This document shows positions 8,109 to 17,623 of a stretch of 64,000 nt of DNA, piece by piece. Location: positions 1-64,000 of the forward strand of contig NZ_LQXO02000022.1 of NCBI RefSeq assembly GCF_001639065.2. Direction: 5' to 3'. This DNA is from Vibrio barjaei (GTDB lineage: Bacteria > Pseudomonadota > Gammaproteobacteria > Enterobacterales > Vibrionaceae). The notes beneath the pieces are model-generated. The model was not told the origin of the DNA and made no database searches. It saw only the letters and a program-made list of their open reading frames with translations. A program made the translations under genes and the position numbers. How positions within the stretch are numbered: position 1 is the first letter of the stretch; every line of letters begins with the position of its first letter.

Positions 8109-10562
8109 ATGAAACCTACTCAGCAAAAACAATTTGATAAAGCTTCTTTCCAAGACAGTGTTAAAAAGCACCTATCTGCTACCTATGCAACGACTATCGA
8201 GACCGCTTCTGAGCGTCAATGGTATTTGGCGATGGGCCGTGCGTTAGCAGAGCTGACTACCTTCGACCTTCTTGCTACAGAAGCTGACGAACGTATCAAA
8301 AAAGCGAAAAGTGTTAACTACCTATCTCTAGAATTCTTGATTGGCCGACTAACAGGCAACAACCTGATCAGCATGGGCCTATATGAGCAAATCACGGAAG
8401 CAATGGCAGAACTAGGCCATAACTTGACAGACCTTCTTGAAGAAGAGCGTGACCCTTCATTGGGCAATGGTGGTCTAGGTCGTCTAGCAGCCTGCTTCAT
8501 GGATTCATGTGCGGCTCAAGAATATCCAACAGTAGGCTATGGTCTGCACTATGAGTACGGTCTATTTAAGCAATCATTCAAAGATGGCCGTCAACAAGAA
8601 GCACCAGACGCATGGCGTGGTGTAGAAGGTTATCCTTGGGAAGTCGCGCGTCCTGAACTTGCGCAAGAAATCGGCTTCTACGGTCATGTTGAAGTAGTGA
8701 GCGAGAACGGCAAAGAAGTTCGTAAATGGGTTCCGGGCATGACGGTAAAAGCGATGCCTTGGGATCTGCCTATCGTTGGTTACGAGTCAGATACCGTTTA
8801 TCCATTACGTCTTTGGGAATGCCAAGCGATTGCACCATTCTCATTGGCAAGCTTCAATAATGGAGATTACTTCGAAGCACAGCACGCGCTAATTGACGCG
8901 GGTAACATCACTAAAGTTCTATACCCGAACGACAACCACGAGAAAGGTAAGACTCTGCGTCTAATGCAGCAGTACTTCCACTCAGCAGCTTCAGTTCGCG
9001 ACATTCTTCGTCGTCACGAAGCGGCAGGTTACACACTGGCGTCTTTACCTAAGCAAGAAACTATTCAGCTTAACGATACGCACCCAACGATCGCAATTCC
9101 TGAGCTAATGCGCATCCTTCTTGATGAGAAAGGTATGAGCTGGGATGACGCGTGGGCGATTTCTTCTAAGACATTCGCATACACTAACCACACGCTACTT
9201 CCAGAAGCACTAGAGACATGGCCTGAGTCGCTAATCCAGCGCCTACTTCCGCGCCACATGGAAATCATCTTTGAAATCAACCACCGCTTCCTGCAAGAAG
9301 TTCGTGCAATGTGGCCTGGTGATGGTGAGAAGCAAGCGAAACTGTCTATCATCCAAGAAGGCTTCCATCGTATGGTTCGTATGGCGAACCTATGTGTTAT
9401 TGGTTCATACGCGGTTAACGGTGTAGCTGCACTTCACTCTCAATTGGTTAAGAAAGACCTATTCCCAGAGTTCGATGCAATGTACCCAACGCGTCTGCAT
9501 AACGTGACTAACGGTATTACGCCTCGTCGTTGGTTGAAGTTCTGTAACCCTGGTCTATCTGCTCTGATTACTGACAAGATCGGTGACGAGTGGCCTGCGA
9601 AACTGGAACAGCTTGAAGGCATCGCTAAGTTTGCTGATGACGCTAAATTCCAGAAGGAATATATGGCTGTTAAGAAGCAAAACAAACAGCGCCTTGCGGA
9701 TTGGGTTTCTGAGAACATGGGTATCGAGCTAGATACAAACGCTATCTTTGATGTTCAAATTAAACGTTTACACGAGTACAAGCGTCAGCACCTTGATCTT
9801 CTACACGTACTCGCGCTTTACCACCGCCTACTGAAAGATCCTTCTTTCGACATGGTTCCACGCGTTGTGTTCTTCGCGGCGAAAGCAGCGCCAGGTTACC
9901 ACCTAGCGAAAGAAATCATCTTTGCAATCAACAAGATTGCTGAGAAAGTGAACAATGACCCACGTATTGGCGGTAAGCTAAAAGTGGTATTCATCCCTGA
10001 TTACCGAGTAAGCATGGCTGAGATCATCATCCCTGCAGCAGATGTGTCTCAACAAATCTCTATGGCAGGTAAAGAGGCATCTGGGACAGGTAACATGAAG
10101 ATGGCTCTAAACGGTGCTCTAACTATTGGTACGATGGACGGTGCGAACGTTGAGATTCGTGAAGAAGTAGGCGACGAAAATATCTACATCTTCGGCCTAG
10201 ATGTTGACGGTGTTAAAGAAGTGAAGGCGGCGGGCTATAACCCTTACGACTACTACAACGCAGATCCTCTACTAAAAGCATCTCTAGATCTACTTCTAGG
10301 TGATGAGTTCACTCCAGGTCAACCAGGTCTATTACGTGCTACCTACGATAGTCTATTAGATGGCGGTGACCCTTACCTATGTCTTGCTGATTTTGCTTCT
10401 TATGTTGAAGCACACGAAGCGATGGACGCGCAATACCGTGACCAAGCAGGCTGGGCTAAGAAAGCGATTTTGAACACTGCTCTAGTTGGTAAGTTCAGCT
10501 CTGACCGAAGCATCAGAGACTACGTGAATAACATTTGGAAACTAGAAGCAGTTTCTCGTTAA
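8109..10562 (+). CDS. malP: Maltodextrin/glycogen phosphorylase
   Basis: Phosphorolyses alpha-1,4-glucans from the non-reducing end to glucose-1-phosphate in the cytoplasm. 817 residues, compared with about 797 for MalP and 815 for GlgP of E. coli. Family landmarks: LEFLIGRLTGNNL near residue 75, DPSLGNGGLGRLAACF near 117, and the pyridoxal-phosphate lysine in EASGTGNMKMALNGA near residue 664. It is the first gene after the CRP/MalT control region, and malQ follows 250 bases downstream with glgB after it. Context therefore favours the maltodextrin role (malP) over a purely glycogen-specific one, although it probably serves both. Confidence 0.95.
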   Translation: MKPTQQKQFDKASFQDSVKKHLSATYATTIETASERQWYLAMGRALAELTTFDLLATEADERIKKAKSVNYLSLEFLIGRLTGNNLISMGLYEQITEAMAELGHNLTDLLEEERDPSLGNGGLGRLAACFMDSCAAQEYPTVGYGLHYEYGLFKQSFKDGRQQEAPDAWRGVEGYPWEVARPELAQEIGFYGHVEVVSENGKEVRKWVPGMTVKAMPWDLPIVGYESDTVYPLRLWECQAIAPFSLASFNNGDYFEAQHALIDAGNITKVLYPNDNHEKGKTLRLMQQYFHSAASVRDILRRHEAAGYTLASLPKQETIQLNDTHPTIAIPELMRILLDEKGMSWDDAWAISSKTFAYTNHTLLPEALETWPESLIQRLLPRHMEIIFEINHRFLQEVRAMWPGDGEKQAKLSIIQEGFHRMVRMANLCVIGSYAVNGVAALHSQLVKKDLFPEFDAMYPTRLHNVTNGITPRRWLKFCNPGLSALITDKIGDEWPAKLEQLEGIAKFADDAKFQKEYMAVKKQNKQRLADWVSENMGIELDTNAIFDVQIKRLHEYKRQHLDLLHVLALYHRLLKDPSFDMVPRVVFFAAKAAPGYHLAKEIIFAINKIAEKVNNDPRIGGKLKVVFIPDYRVSMAEIIIPAADVSQQISMAGKEASGTGNMKMALNGALTIGTMDGANVEIREEVGDENIYIFGLDVDGVKEVKAAGYNPYDYYNADPLLKASLDLLLGDEFTPGQPGLLRATYDSLLDGGDPYLCLADFASYVEAHEAMDAQYRDQAGWAKKAILNTALVGKFSSDRSIRDYVNNIWKLEAVSR

Positions 10563-10625
10563 TCATGATGACCAAGGTGCTCAGAGAGTGCCTTGGTCGC
10601 TTTAATTGCTTCATCTCTGTTTTAG

Positions 10626-10721
10626 CGTCATCCCTGCGCAGGCAGGGATCTTCTAACAGCGATAATGAATACTTTGAGTAGATTTCTGCCTGCGCAAATG
10701 CGTGATGAGCAGGAATGACGT
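10626..10721. repeat. MITE-like palindromic element between malP and malQ
   Basis: About 96 bases whose two ends are imperfect inverted copies: CGTCATCCCTGCGCAGGCAG at the left and, on the other strand, a version with CGTCATTCCTGC and TTTGCGCAGGCAG at the right. Such GTCAT-CCTGCGCAGGCAGG palindromes occur as dispersed small repeats in many proteobacteria. It lies in the malP-malQ spacer and may fold into an RNA hairpin in the transcript. Confidence 0.55.
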
Positions 10722-10812
10722 AAATAGACTGTCGAGTGGCACAATAAGCTCGAATCAAAAATTACACTAACCCTACCGTTTTGAAGGTTAAAGAAGTCCT
10801 TCGGAGAGAGCG

Positions 10813-12990
10813 ATGACAGAACAAACAGCATTAAAACAAGTTGCTGAAATGGCAAAAATAGCCGACAGCTACGTAAGTGCGTGGGGCAGTCCAGCGAAAG
10901 TAGAAGACGAAACGATTCTTCGTCTGCTAGCGTCTTTAGGCTATGACACCACAAATGATGAAACTTTGCTTAAATCTGCTGAGAAAAAGCATAAAAAAGA
11001 AGTGATTGAACCAGTTCTTGTTGTTAAAGACGAGGACGCGGTTGAAGTTGAACTTCATTTAGGTGTTAGCGCTCGTGAAAGCGATTTCAGCTGGCGTTTA
11101 GAGACCGAGCAGGGAGAAGTACTTGAAGGCTATCTTCAATCTCAGATCGTTCGTGATGAGCGTGCTGAGGGTGGCCCTTTAGTATTTTCGTTACCTAGTG
11201 ACCTACCATGGGGTTACCACAAGCTTTACCTAGAGCGTAAGCGTCGCAAAGCTCCTTACGAAATGACACTGATTCGCACGCCACGTGCCTGTTTCAAACA
11301 GAGTGCCATCGACCAAGGCAAGAAGCTATGGGGCCCGAGTGTCCAGCTTTATACGCTACGCACTCAGCACAACTGGGGTATTGGTGACTTCGGTGATCTA
11401 AAACAGTTGGTGGCCGACATCGCTGCTCGTGGTGGTGACTTTGTTGGTTTAAACCCAATTCATTCGCTATTCCCAGCTAATCCAGAAGGCGCAAGCCCTT
11501 ACAGCCCGTCTTCTCGTCGTTGGTTGAACATACTTTATATCGATGTGAGCTCTGTCGCTGAATTCGCATTGAGTGCTGATGCCCAGCAAATGGTCGGTAG
11601 CTCTGACTTCCAAGCTCGCCTTCAGAAGGCACGTGATTCCCACTGGGTTAACTACACTGAAGTTGCTGACCTGAAAATGAGCGTGCTACCTCTTCTTTTT
11701 GAAGAGTTTAAATCTCGCCATTTAGATAAGCAGTCTGAACGTGCAAGATTGTTCTTAGATTTTGTGGAAGAAGGTGGCGAAAGCCTTCTACATCAGGCGG
11801 CATTTGACGCGATTCATGCCGAATTGCACGCGGAAGATTCAAGTGTTTGGGGTTGGCCTGTATTCCCTGAGAAATATCGCCGTTTTGAGAATGGCGCGAC
11901 TCAGAAATTTATTGCTGATAACCGCGATAAAGTTCAGCTTTACATGTACTTACAGTGGATCGCTGACGTTCAAATCAACGAAGCACAAGCGCTTGCCGAA
12001 GAAAAAGGCATGGCTGTAGGTCTATATCGTGACTTGGCCGTTGGCGTTGCAGATTCTGGCTCTGAAACTTGGGCAGACAATGGCAACCTTGTGATGGATG
12101 CAAGCATTGGTGCTCCACCTGATATTCTCGGTCCGCTAGGTCAAAACTGGGGTCTACCACCACTGAACCCGCAAGTATTGCAAGCGACGTCCTATGATGC
12201 CTACATCAAGTTACTGCGCGCTAACATGAAACATTGCGGTTCATTGCGTATTGACCACGTACTAGGCTTGTTGCGTCTATGGTGGATTCCAAAAGGTGAA
12301 AACGCCACTAAAGGTGCTTATATCTACTATCCAGTGGAAGACATGTTAGCCATCTTAGCGCTTGAATCACATCGCCATCAATGTAGTGTGATTGGTGAAG
12401 ATTTAGGTACGGTGCCTGACGAGATTGTTGAAATCCTTCGTGAAGCAGGTGTCCACTCGTACAAGGTGTTCTTCTTCGAAACAGCAGAAGACGGTGGTTT
12501 CATTTCACCAGCGCACTACGCCGATCAGTCAATGTCAGCACTATGTACGCATGACATGCCGACATTACGTGGTTTCTGGCATTGTGACGACCTAAAAATG
12601 GGTAGCGAGATTGGTCTTTACCCCGATAAAGAGCAACTTGAAGGCTTGTTTGATGACCGTCTGGAATGTAAACAAGGCATTCTTGATAGCGTAGCATGGC
12701 ACGGTTATCTACCAGAAGGTGTTGGTCGTGATGCGAGCCTAGTGCCGATGGACGCTTATTTAAGTGAAGCACTTCAGCTGCATGTTGCTGCGGGCGCATC
12801 AACGCTATTGAGTGTCCAGCTTGAAGATTGGTTAGAAATGGATAAGCCAGTTAACATTCCTGGAACAGTGAATGAGTATCCGAACTGGCGTCGCAAACTG
12901 TCGATGAACCTTGAGGAAATCTTTACTCAAGAAGGGATTAATCGTATCGCGAAACGTCTAACGGAAGTGCGCGCTAACGCAAGCAAATAA
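10813..12990 (+). CDS. malQ: 4-alpha-glucanotransferase (amylomaltase)
   Basis: Disproportionates maltodextrins by transferring dextrinyl units, supplying longer chains for MalP and free glucose. 725 residues; E. coli MalQ is 694. GH77 landmarks are present: NPIHSLFP and SPYSPSSRRWLN near residues 216-240, RIDHVLGLLRLWWIP near 479 holding the catalytic Asp nucleophile, GEDLGTVPD near 528 holding the acid/base Glu, and THDMPTLRGFW near 580. The N-terminal ~140 residues are the accessory domain usual for enterobacterial-type MalQ. A GGAGAG ribosome-binding site precedes the ATG. Confidence 0.95.
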   Translation: MTEQTALKQVAEMAKIADSYVSAWGSPAKVEDETILRLLASLGYDTTNDETLLKSAEKKHKKEVIEPVLVVKDEDAVEVELHLGVSARESDFSWRLETEQGEVLEGYLQSQIVRDERAEGGPLVFSLPSDLPWGYHKLYLERKRRKAPYEMTLIRTPRACFKQSAIDQGKKLWGPSVQLYTLRTQHNWGIGDFGDLKQLVADIAARGGDFVGLNPIHSLFPANPEGASPYSPSSRRWLNILYIDVSSVAEFALSADAQQMVGSSDFQARLQKARDSHWVNYTEVADLKMSVLPLLFEEFKSRHLDKQSERARLFLDFVEEGGESLLHQAAFDAIHAELHAEDSSVWGWPVFPEKYRRFENGATQKFIADNRDKVQLYMYLQWIADVQINEAQALAEEKGMAVGLYRDLAVGVADSGSETWADNGNLVMDASIGAPPDILGPLGQNWGLPPLNPQVLQATSYDAYIKLLRANMKHCGSLRIDHVLGLLRLWWIPKGENATKGAYIYYPVEDMLAILALESHRHQCSVIGEDLGTVPDEIVEILREAGVHSYKVFFFETAEDGGFISPAHYADQSMSALCTHDMPTLRGFWHCDDLKMGSEIGLYPDKEQLEGLFDDRLECKQGILDSVAWHGYLPEGVGRDASLVPMDAYLSEALQLHVAAGASTLLSVQLEDWLEMDKPVNIPGTVNEYPNWRRKLSMNLEEIFTQEGINRIAKRLTEVRANASK

Positions 12991-13011
12991 TCCGCCAAAA
13001 AATCGCTAATC

Positions 13012-13070
13012 AAGCACGGCTTCGTCAGAGATTTGTTCTGTCATCTCTGGGAGTCGTGCTTTTCTTTTTA
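13012..13070 (+). terminator. Terminator after malQ
   Basis: Outer stem AAGCACG (13012-13018) with CGTGCTT (13055-13061), inner stem CAGAGAT/ATCTCTG, followed by a T-rich tail (TTTTCTTTTT). Confidence 0.75.
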
Positions 13071-13193
13071 TCGCTTGTCACTATTGGGATTTATATTGTA
13101 AAGAAGTGCGTAAAAATACCGTATTGCACCCGAAAATTAGGGTTAAATCACTTCCCGTATAGGTGCAATCAAGTACAATGAAACCTTGCTGGT

Positions 13194-13217
13194 AGCCCGC
13201 GCTTTGCGGGCTTTTTT
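13194..13217 (+). terminator. Orphan terminator-like hairpin upstream of glgB
   Basis: AGCCCGC (13194-13200) and GCGGGCT (13206-13212) with loop GCTTT and six T residues make a strong intrinsic terminator. There is no open gene between it and the malQ terminator, and it lies 84 bases before the glgB start. It may attenuate glgB transcription or end a small RNA of about 100 bases. Confidence 0.7.
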
Positions 13218-13300
13218 ATAGTGCCTCAAACGTCAGTGAAACCAACGATTGGTTTCGAAAAAATAATCATGGGGCTATTTAAGGTCGAGGGAGATGAACG

Positions 13301-15484
13301 TTGAATAATAAAGGGCTTAAAAAACTAAAACAGGCGTACGATCAACTCTCGAGTGCATCGTTTGCTGATCCATTTTCATTCTTAGGACCTTATCTACAGG
13401 AAGAAGGTATTGCCTTAAGAGTATGGATGCCAGGTGCCGATGGGGTAGCCGTTGAACTAGCATCAGGTGAAAGACTATCGATGGTTAGAGATGAGGCGTC
13501 AGGTTTTGTTCTCAAATCTGATTTGGATCTGCGATTTACTCACTATCAGTTAGCGGTAGATTGGAATGGTACTGAACAAATGCTGGATGACCCATACCAA
13601 TATCACGCTTTGTACGCTGAATACGATGAGTTACATACACCAAAAGAGATGTATCACCACATGGGCTCACAGTTTATCTCGCTTGAACGAGACGGTGAGA
13701 ACATTGAGGGAACACGCTTTTTGGTTTATGCCCCACATGCTACAGCGGTCAGTTTAGTAGGTAGCTTCAATGCTTGGGATGGGCGTCGTAATCCAATGCA
13801 GCGATTGGATTATGGAATTTGGGGTATTTTTATTCCAAATCTGCCAGAAGGAGCACAATACAAATTTGAATTGAAAGGACCGAATGGTGAAGGCTTACCG
13901 CATAAAGCGGATCCTTGGGGCTTCTACTCCGAGCAATACCCTTCTTTTTCATCAGTGACTTACAATCATAACCGCTACGATTGGCAAGACGAAAAGTGGC
14001 AATCTCGACCTGTCACCGAAAAGCGTAAAGAGGCGCTGTCGTTTTATGAGTTGCATGCAGGTTCGTGGAAGCGCAATGACAATGGCGATTTCCTGACTTA
14101 TCGTGAATTGGCCACCGAACTTATCCCTTATTTGACCGATATGGGTTATACCCATGTTGAGCTAATGCCAGTGTCTGAACACCCATTCTACGGCTCTTGG
14201 GGCTATCAACCAGTCGGGTTATTTGCACCGACGAGCCGCTTTGGTTCCCCAGATGACTTTAAGTATTTCGTAGATCAGTGCCACCAAGCAGGCTTAGGTG
14301 TTGTTCTGGATTGGGTACCTGCTCACTTCCCATCAGATGAGCATGGCTTGGCGAATTTCGATGGTACGCCTCTATTCCACGATCCTGATCCGCGTCGCGG
14401 CTGGCACCAAGATTGGAATTCTTATATTTACGATTTAGGTCGTGAACATGTTCGTCGCTTTTTAGTGTCTAATGCGCTTTATTGGTTCGAGCAGTTCCAT
14501 ATTGATGGTATTCGCGTTGATGCCGTTGCGTCGATGTTGTACCTAGACTACTCGCGTAGCCACGATCAATGGATTCCAAACGTCGATGGCGGTCGCGAAA
14601 ATTACGATGCTATCGCAACTCTTAAGTGGGTGAATGAAGAAGTCTACAAGCACTTCCCGAATGCGATGACCATTGCTGAAGAATCGACCGCATTCCCAGG
14701 CGTATCGGCTCCGACTTTTATGGGTGGTTTAGGCTTTGGGTTTAAATGGAATATGGGATGGATGCACGACAGTCTTTCTTATATTCAAGAAGATCCTATT
14801 AACCGAAAATACCATCACGATACCATCACGTTCCCGCTTGTTTATGCCCATAGTGAGAACTATGTTCTTTCACTATCACACGATGAAGTGGTATACGGTA
14901 AGCACTCCATTCACAATAAAATGCCGGGTGATGAGTGGCAGCAAACTGCCAACTTACGAGCGTATTTAGGCTACATGTATGCGCAACCGGGCAAGAAGCT
15001 TAACTTCATGGGTGCAGAGTTTGGCCAAACTGGTGAGTGGAACCACGATGACCAGTTACAGTGGTTCTTGCTTGACTATGATCGTCATCAGGGTGTGCAA
15101 GCTCTAACGCGTGACTTAAATAAACTGTATCGTAATGAGAAATCATTGTTCGAACTCGACTCAGAGCCTAAAGGTTTTGAGTGGCGTCTTCAAGATGCGG
15201 CAGAAGCGAGTATTCTCGCTCATGAACGTATCAGTGAAGAAGGCGAACGTATGTTAGTGATCAGTAACTTTACCCCTGTACCCCATGAAGCTTTCCGCTT
15301 AGGTGTGCCGTTAGCAGGTAAGTATGAGCTGATGTTAAATACCGATGACTCTATCTATGCTGGTAGTGGGTTTGGTGCGATGCAAACTGCATTGACTGAG
15401 CAAATGGAAAGTGAAGCACAACCACAATCGTTGTCATTACGCTTACCACCGCTTTCAACGGTATTCTATAAGTATCAAGGTTAA
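13301..15484 (+). CDS. glgB: 1,4-alpha-glucan branching enzyme
   Basis: Introduces alpha-1,6 branches into glycogen. 727 residues, essentially the E. coli length (728). The start is a TTG at 13301 with GGGAG 7 bases upstream; the nearby ATG at 13294 is in another frame and stops after four codons. Two N-terminal beta-sandwich modules (the second, CBM48-like, around [17 protein letters not shown] near residue 150) precede the GH13 barrel. Catalytic motifs: [10 protein letters not shown] (nucleophile Asp near 405), [11 protein letters not shown] (Glu near 459) and [10 protein letters not shown] (near 525). Grouping with malPQ links glycogen branching to maltodextrin turnover, an arrangement seen in vibrios. 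Confidence 0.95.
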   Translation: MNNKGLKKLKQAYDQLSSASFADPFSFLGPYLQEEGIALRVWMPGADGVAVELASGERLSMVRDEASGFVLKSDLDLRFTHYQLAVDWNGTEQMLDDPYQYHALYAEYDELHTPKEMYHHMGSQFISLERDGENIEGTRFLVYAPHATAVSLVGSFNAWDGRRNPMQRLDYGIWGIFIPNLPEGAQYKFELKGPNGEGLPHKADPWGFYSEQYPSFSSVTYNHNRYDWQDEKWQSRPVTEKRKEALSFYELHAGSWKRNDNGDFLTYRELATELIPYLTDMGYTHVELMPVSEHPFYGSWGYQPVGLFAPTSRFGSPDDFKYFVDQCHQAGLGVVLDWVPAHFPSDEHGLANFDGTPLFHDPDPRRGWHQDWNSYIYDLGREHVRRFLVSNALYWFEQFHIDGIRVDAVASMLYLDYSRSHDQWIPNVDGGRENYDAIATLKWVNEEVYKHFPNAMTIAEESTAFPGVSAPTFMGGLGFGFKWNMGWMHDSLSYIQEDPINRKYHHDTITFPLVYAHSENYVLSLSHDEVVYGKHSIHNKMPGDEWQQTANLRAYLGYMYAQPGKKLNFMGAEFGQTGEWNHDDQLQWFLLDYDRHQGVQALTRDLNKLYRNEKSLFELDSEPKGFEWRLQDAAEASILAHERISEEGERMLVISNFTPVPHEAFRLGVPLAGKYELMLNTDDSIYAGSGFGAMQTALTEQMESEAQPQSLSLRLPPLSTVFYKYQG

Positions 15485-15490
15485 GAGTAC

Positions 15491-15524
15491 AAAAGCCCCA
15501 GCAAATTGTTGGGGCTTTTGTTTT
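15491..15524 (+). terminator. Terminator after glgB
   Basis: AAAAGCCCCA (15491-15500) pairs with TGGGGCTTTT (15510-15519), followed by more T residues. It is seven bases past the glgB stop. Confidence 0.85.
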
Positions 15525-15575
15525 CCAGTACAACGCAAGTAAAGCCTCGTGAGCGAGGCCGGTTCGTAATTGAGT

Positions 15576-16208
15576 ATGAAAACCCGAGACAAAATTATCC
15601 AAGCCAGCTTGAAGCTATTTAATGAAAAAGGCGAGCGCGTCATTACTACCAACCATATTGCTGCCCACTTAGGTATGAGTCCTGGTAATCTCTACTACTA
15701 CTTTCGCAATAAAGAAGACATCATCAAATCGATTTTTGGTGAATACATTACTTATGTGCGTGAATCCTTTGTGCCAGTATCTAGTGATACACCCGCCGAA
15801 GTTTACTTACAGCGATATTGTGAAGAAGTGTTTGGTAGTATTTGGCGATTTCGATTCTTTCATGCCAGCATGCCTGAAATAGTAATGCGAGACAAATCTC
15901 TGCATAGGGATTACTTGCAAGCGCACGATATTTTGGTTGCTAGAGCCCGTGAGTCAGTGCTCAATTTACGTCGTGATGGGTTTATTATTATCGACGATAG
16001 CCAGATTGATGAGTTGATTGAGCTGATGCGTGTAGTTGGTGGCTTTTGGGTTAGTTACTTAATGGCAAACTCAGTAAGCAAATCGATCACTAAAGCAGAT
16101 GTTAATCGAGGTGTTGGTAAGTTTATCGTATTACTATGGCCTTATAGTACCGACAAAGGCAAAGTAGTACTCACTAAGCTGAAACTTAAATATCAGTCTC
16201 CAACTTAA
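15576..16208 (+). CDS. TetR/AcrR-family transcriptional regulator
   Basis: 210 residues from the ATG at 15576; a TTG six bases earlier would add two residues. The N-terminal helix-turn-helix is clear (TTNHIAAHLGMSPGNLYYYF, with RNKEDI following, residues about 25-50), with a long all-helical ligand domain behind it. No ligand family is recognisable. A short hairpin (GCCTCG-TGAG-CGAGGC at 15544-15559) lies just upstream, where the Shine-Dalgarno is weak. Downstream are the paralogous membrane proteins, whose promoter region holds two copies of an operator-like palindrome, so this regulator probably controls them (inference). Confidence 0.88.
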   Translation: MKTRDKIIQASLKLFNEKGERVITTNHIAAHLGMSPGNLYYYFRNKEDIIKSIFGEYITYVRESFVPVSSDTPAEVYLQRYCEEVFGSIWRFRFFHASMPEIVMRDKSLHRDYLQAHDILVARARESVLNLRRDGFIIIDDSQIDELIELMRVVGGFWVSYLMANSVSKSITKADVNRGVGKFIVLLWPYSTDKGKVVLTKLKLKYQSPT

Positions 16209-16597
16209 CGTTAGAACTCGAAGTTGCTCCTTTCCTTTCTATCGTAACTTCAGTGTAAACATATAGTTGTCCCTCTCCAGCCATTCCCTAGAATTTCTAG
16301 GCGGTTCAACGCCACTTTCTTACTCCTCCAATCATTCGTCTGAAAACTTTCTGTGAATCCGGTCACAGCTTTATATAAACCTCATAGAGTTTGTGTGATT
16401 AGCTTAAAAAATCACCATCAACCTTAGCTTCCATTTTTGAAAACGTGAAAAAGATCTCAACATGTAACATGAAATAAAATTAGAGTAATTACTCAAACAT
16501 AGAGTAAATGCTCTAGTTTAAGGCGTTGATAAATAAGAATAATAGTGTGAGTTTTTGGTTGAATATTAGTTTTATATAAAAATAACGTGGAGGTATT
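16209..16597. promoter_or_regulatory. Promoter region of the paralogous membrane-protein genes
   Basis: 389 bases without a gene. The main visible structure is the pair of TAGAGTAA-type repeats at 16481-16515; the rest is AT-rich with no recognisable RNA. Confidence 0.5.
16481..16515. promoter_or_regulatory. Two operator-like palindromic repeats
   Basis: TAGAGTAATTACTC (16481-16494) and TAGAGTAAATGCTCTA (16500-16515) are direct copies, 19 bases start to start, of an element that is itself palindromic (GAGTAATTACTC is perfect over 12 bases). This is typical of TetR-type dimers binding in tandem. They lie about 85 bases before the membrane-protein gene at 16598, with the TetR gene on the other side. 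Confidence 0.5.
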
Positions 16598-17500
16598 ATG
16601 GACATACCAACCTGGCATTACGTGGTATCTATGTCTTCGTATATAGTCTTTTTGCTACTACTCATCGAAGGCATGCGCCGGACACCCCGGTTAACCGCCT
16701 TTATTTGGATTGCAACTTTATTTACTGCGCCATTGTGGGTTGAACAGTTGGATGGCTGGTTCCGCTGGGCAAAAACAGTGAGTGTGCTTATTCCTACGGC
16801 CTTGGTGGTCGGCCTTGCTCGCCTCGCTTGGTACTACCGAGAGAACCCTAACGCGATATTACGTTTCTTTCGTGGTGACTGGGTATTGAAAGTACTGTAC
16901 GGAGTGCTATTTCTCAATATTGCTGAAGCGACACTGAAAGATCTGGTAACCGGCAACTACTTCAACTTTATCTGTGGCGTGATTTTATGCATCACCATCC
17001 CTTTCCCACGCTACAAGAACGGAGTGCGACAATACTGGCTTATCTCGAAAGATAAGCCAAATGATCTGCTGTTCTATTCCACTGCTGCTTGGAACTTCCT
17101 ATACACCACGTGGAATCTTGCGTTTGTGTATGGTGAGAATACCGGCTACTTCGCTAGCTCATTCTGTATTTTGATTGCTGCTGAGCTATATCCCGTCATC
17201 AAAAAACGTCCAGAGCTATACATCATTGCTCGTGTTTATACGCTGGCGTTTCACATCTTCGTGCGGGCTATTCACGATGTATTTACCCCTGTCATGGACT
17301 CCAGCGCGTGGCGTAACGAAAGCGTGCTTTATTGGTGGGGTGCTATCAACCTTGCGATGCACATTCCATTTGTCATTTGGTACTTCAAAAAGCAGCGCGA
17401 GCAGAAGGAGCCACCGTATGGCGACAACCAGCCTCCATTGAAAACGGACTGCGTCAATGAGTATGACGAAGCTCCCGACAAAGTGGCGCTAGCCAAATAG
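16598..17500 (+). CDS. Polytopic membrane protein, paralog A (family not firmly identified)
   Basis: 300 residues with about eight hydrophobic segments and a charged cytoplasmic-looking tail (KKQREQKEPP onward). A GGAGG ribosome-binding site precedes the ATG. Its core repeats in the next gene: WFRWAKTVSVLIP here against WFKWVKLYSVVG; LNIAEATLKDLVTGNYFN against LNISEAVLQDFTMGNMAN; TTWNLAFVY against DIWNIVFVY; ARVYTLAF against ARAFTLAG. The two are therefore tandem paralogs. It may belong to a DUF5692-like group, but I cannot confirm that. Conserved Asn, Glu, Asp and Trp within predicted helices suggest transport or membrane-enzyme activity rather than pure scaffolding. Confidence 0.75.
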   Translation: MDIPTWHYVVSMSSYIVFLLLLIEGMRRTPRLTAFIWIATLFTAPLWVEQLDGWFRWAKTVSVLIPTALVVGLARLAWYYRENPNAILRFFRGDWVLKVLYGVLFLNIAEATLKDLVTGNYFNFICGVILCITIPFPRYKNGVRQYWLISKDKPNDLLFYSTAAWNFLYTTWNLAFVYGENTGYFASSFCILIAAELYPVIKKRPELYIIARVYTLAFHIFVRAIHDVFTPVMDSSAWRNESVLYWWGAINLAMHIPFVIWYFKKQREQKEPPYGDNQPPLKTDCVNEYDEAPDKVALAK

Positions 17501-17519
17501 TAGGAAGCAGATTGCCTAG

Positions 17520-17549
17520 AGGCAAATAGCTTATAGGCAAATAGCTTAA
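17520..17549. repeat. Two 15-bp tandem repeats
   Basis: AGGCAAATAGCTTAT (17520-17534) is followed immediately by AGGCAAATAGCTTAA (17535-17549), just after the stop of paralog A. Confidence 0.7.
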
Positions 17550-17561
17550 GGGCTCTCCCCC

Positions 17562-17596
17562 GGTGGCCTAGTTGATGAGGACGTCATTAGGCCACC
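17562..17596 (+). repeat. Bulged hairpin between the two membrane paralogs
   Basis: GGTGGCCTA (17562-17570) pairs with TAGGCCACC (17588-17596); after a four-base GTTG bulge, ATGA pairs with TCAT around a GGACG loop. It has no T-run, so it is not a standard terminator. It may be a processing or stability element in the transcript shared by the paralogs. Confidence 0.5.
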
Positions 17597-17623
17597 ACTT
17601 CAAAACCTGACACAGGTGATGGT

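Noticed and set aside
17562..17596. Hammerhead-ribozyme-like GATGAGGACG string inside the spacer hairpin
   Set aside because: The other conserved ribozyme elements (GAAA and the cleavage-site helix) are absent; it is just the hairpin loop.
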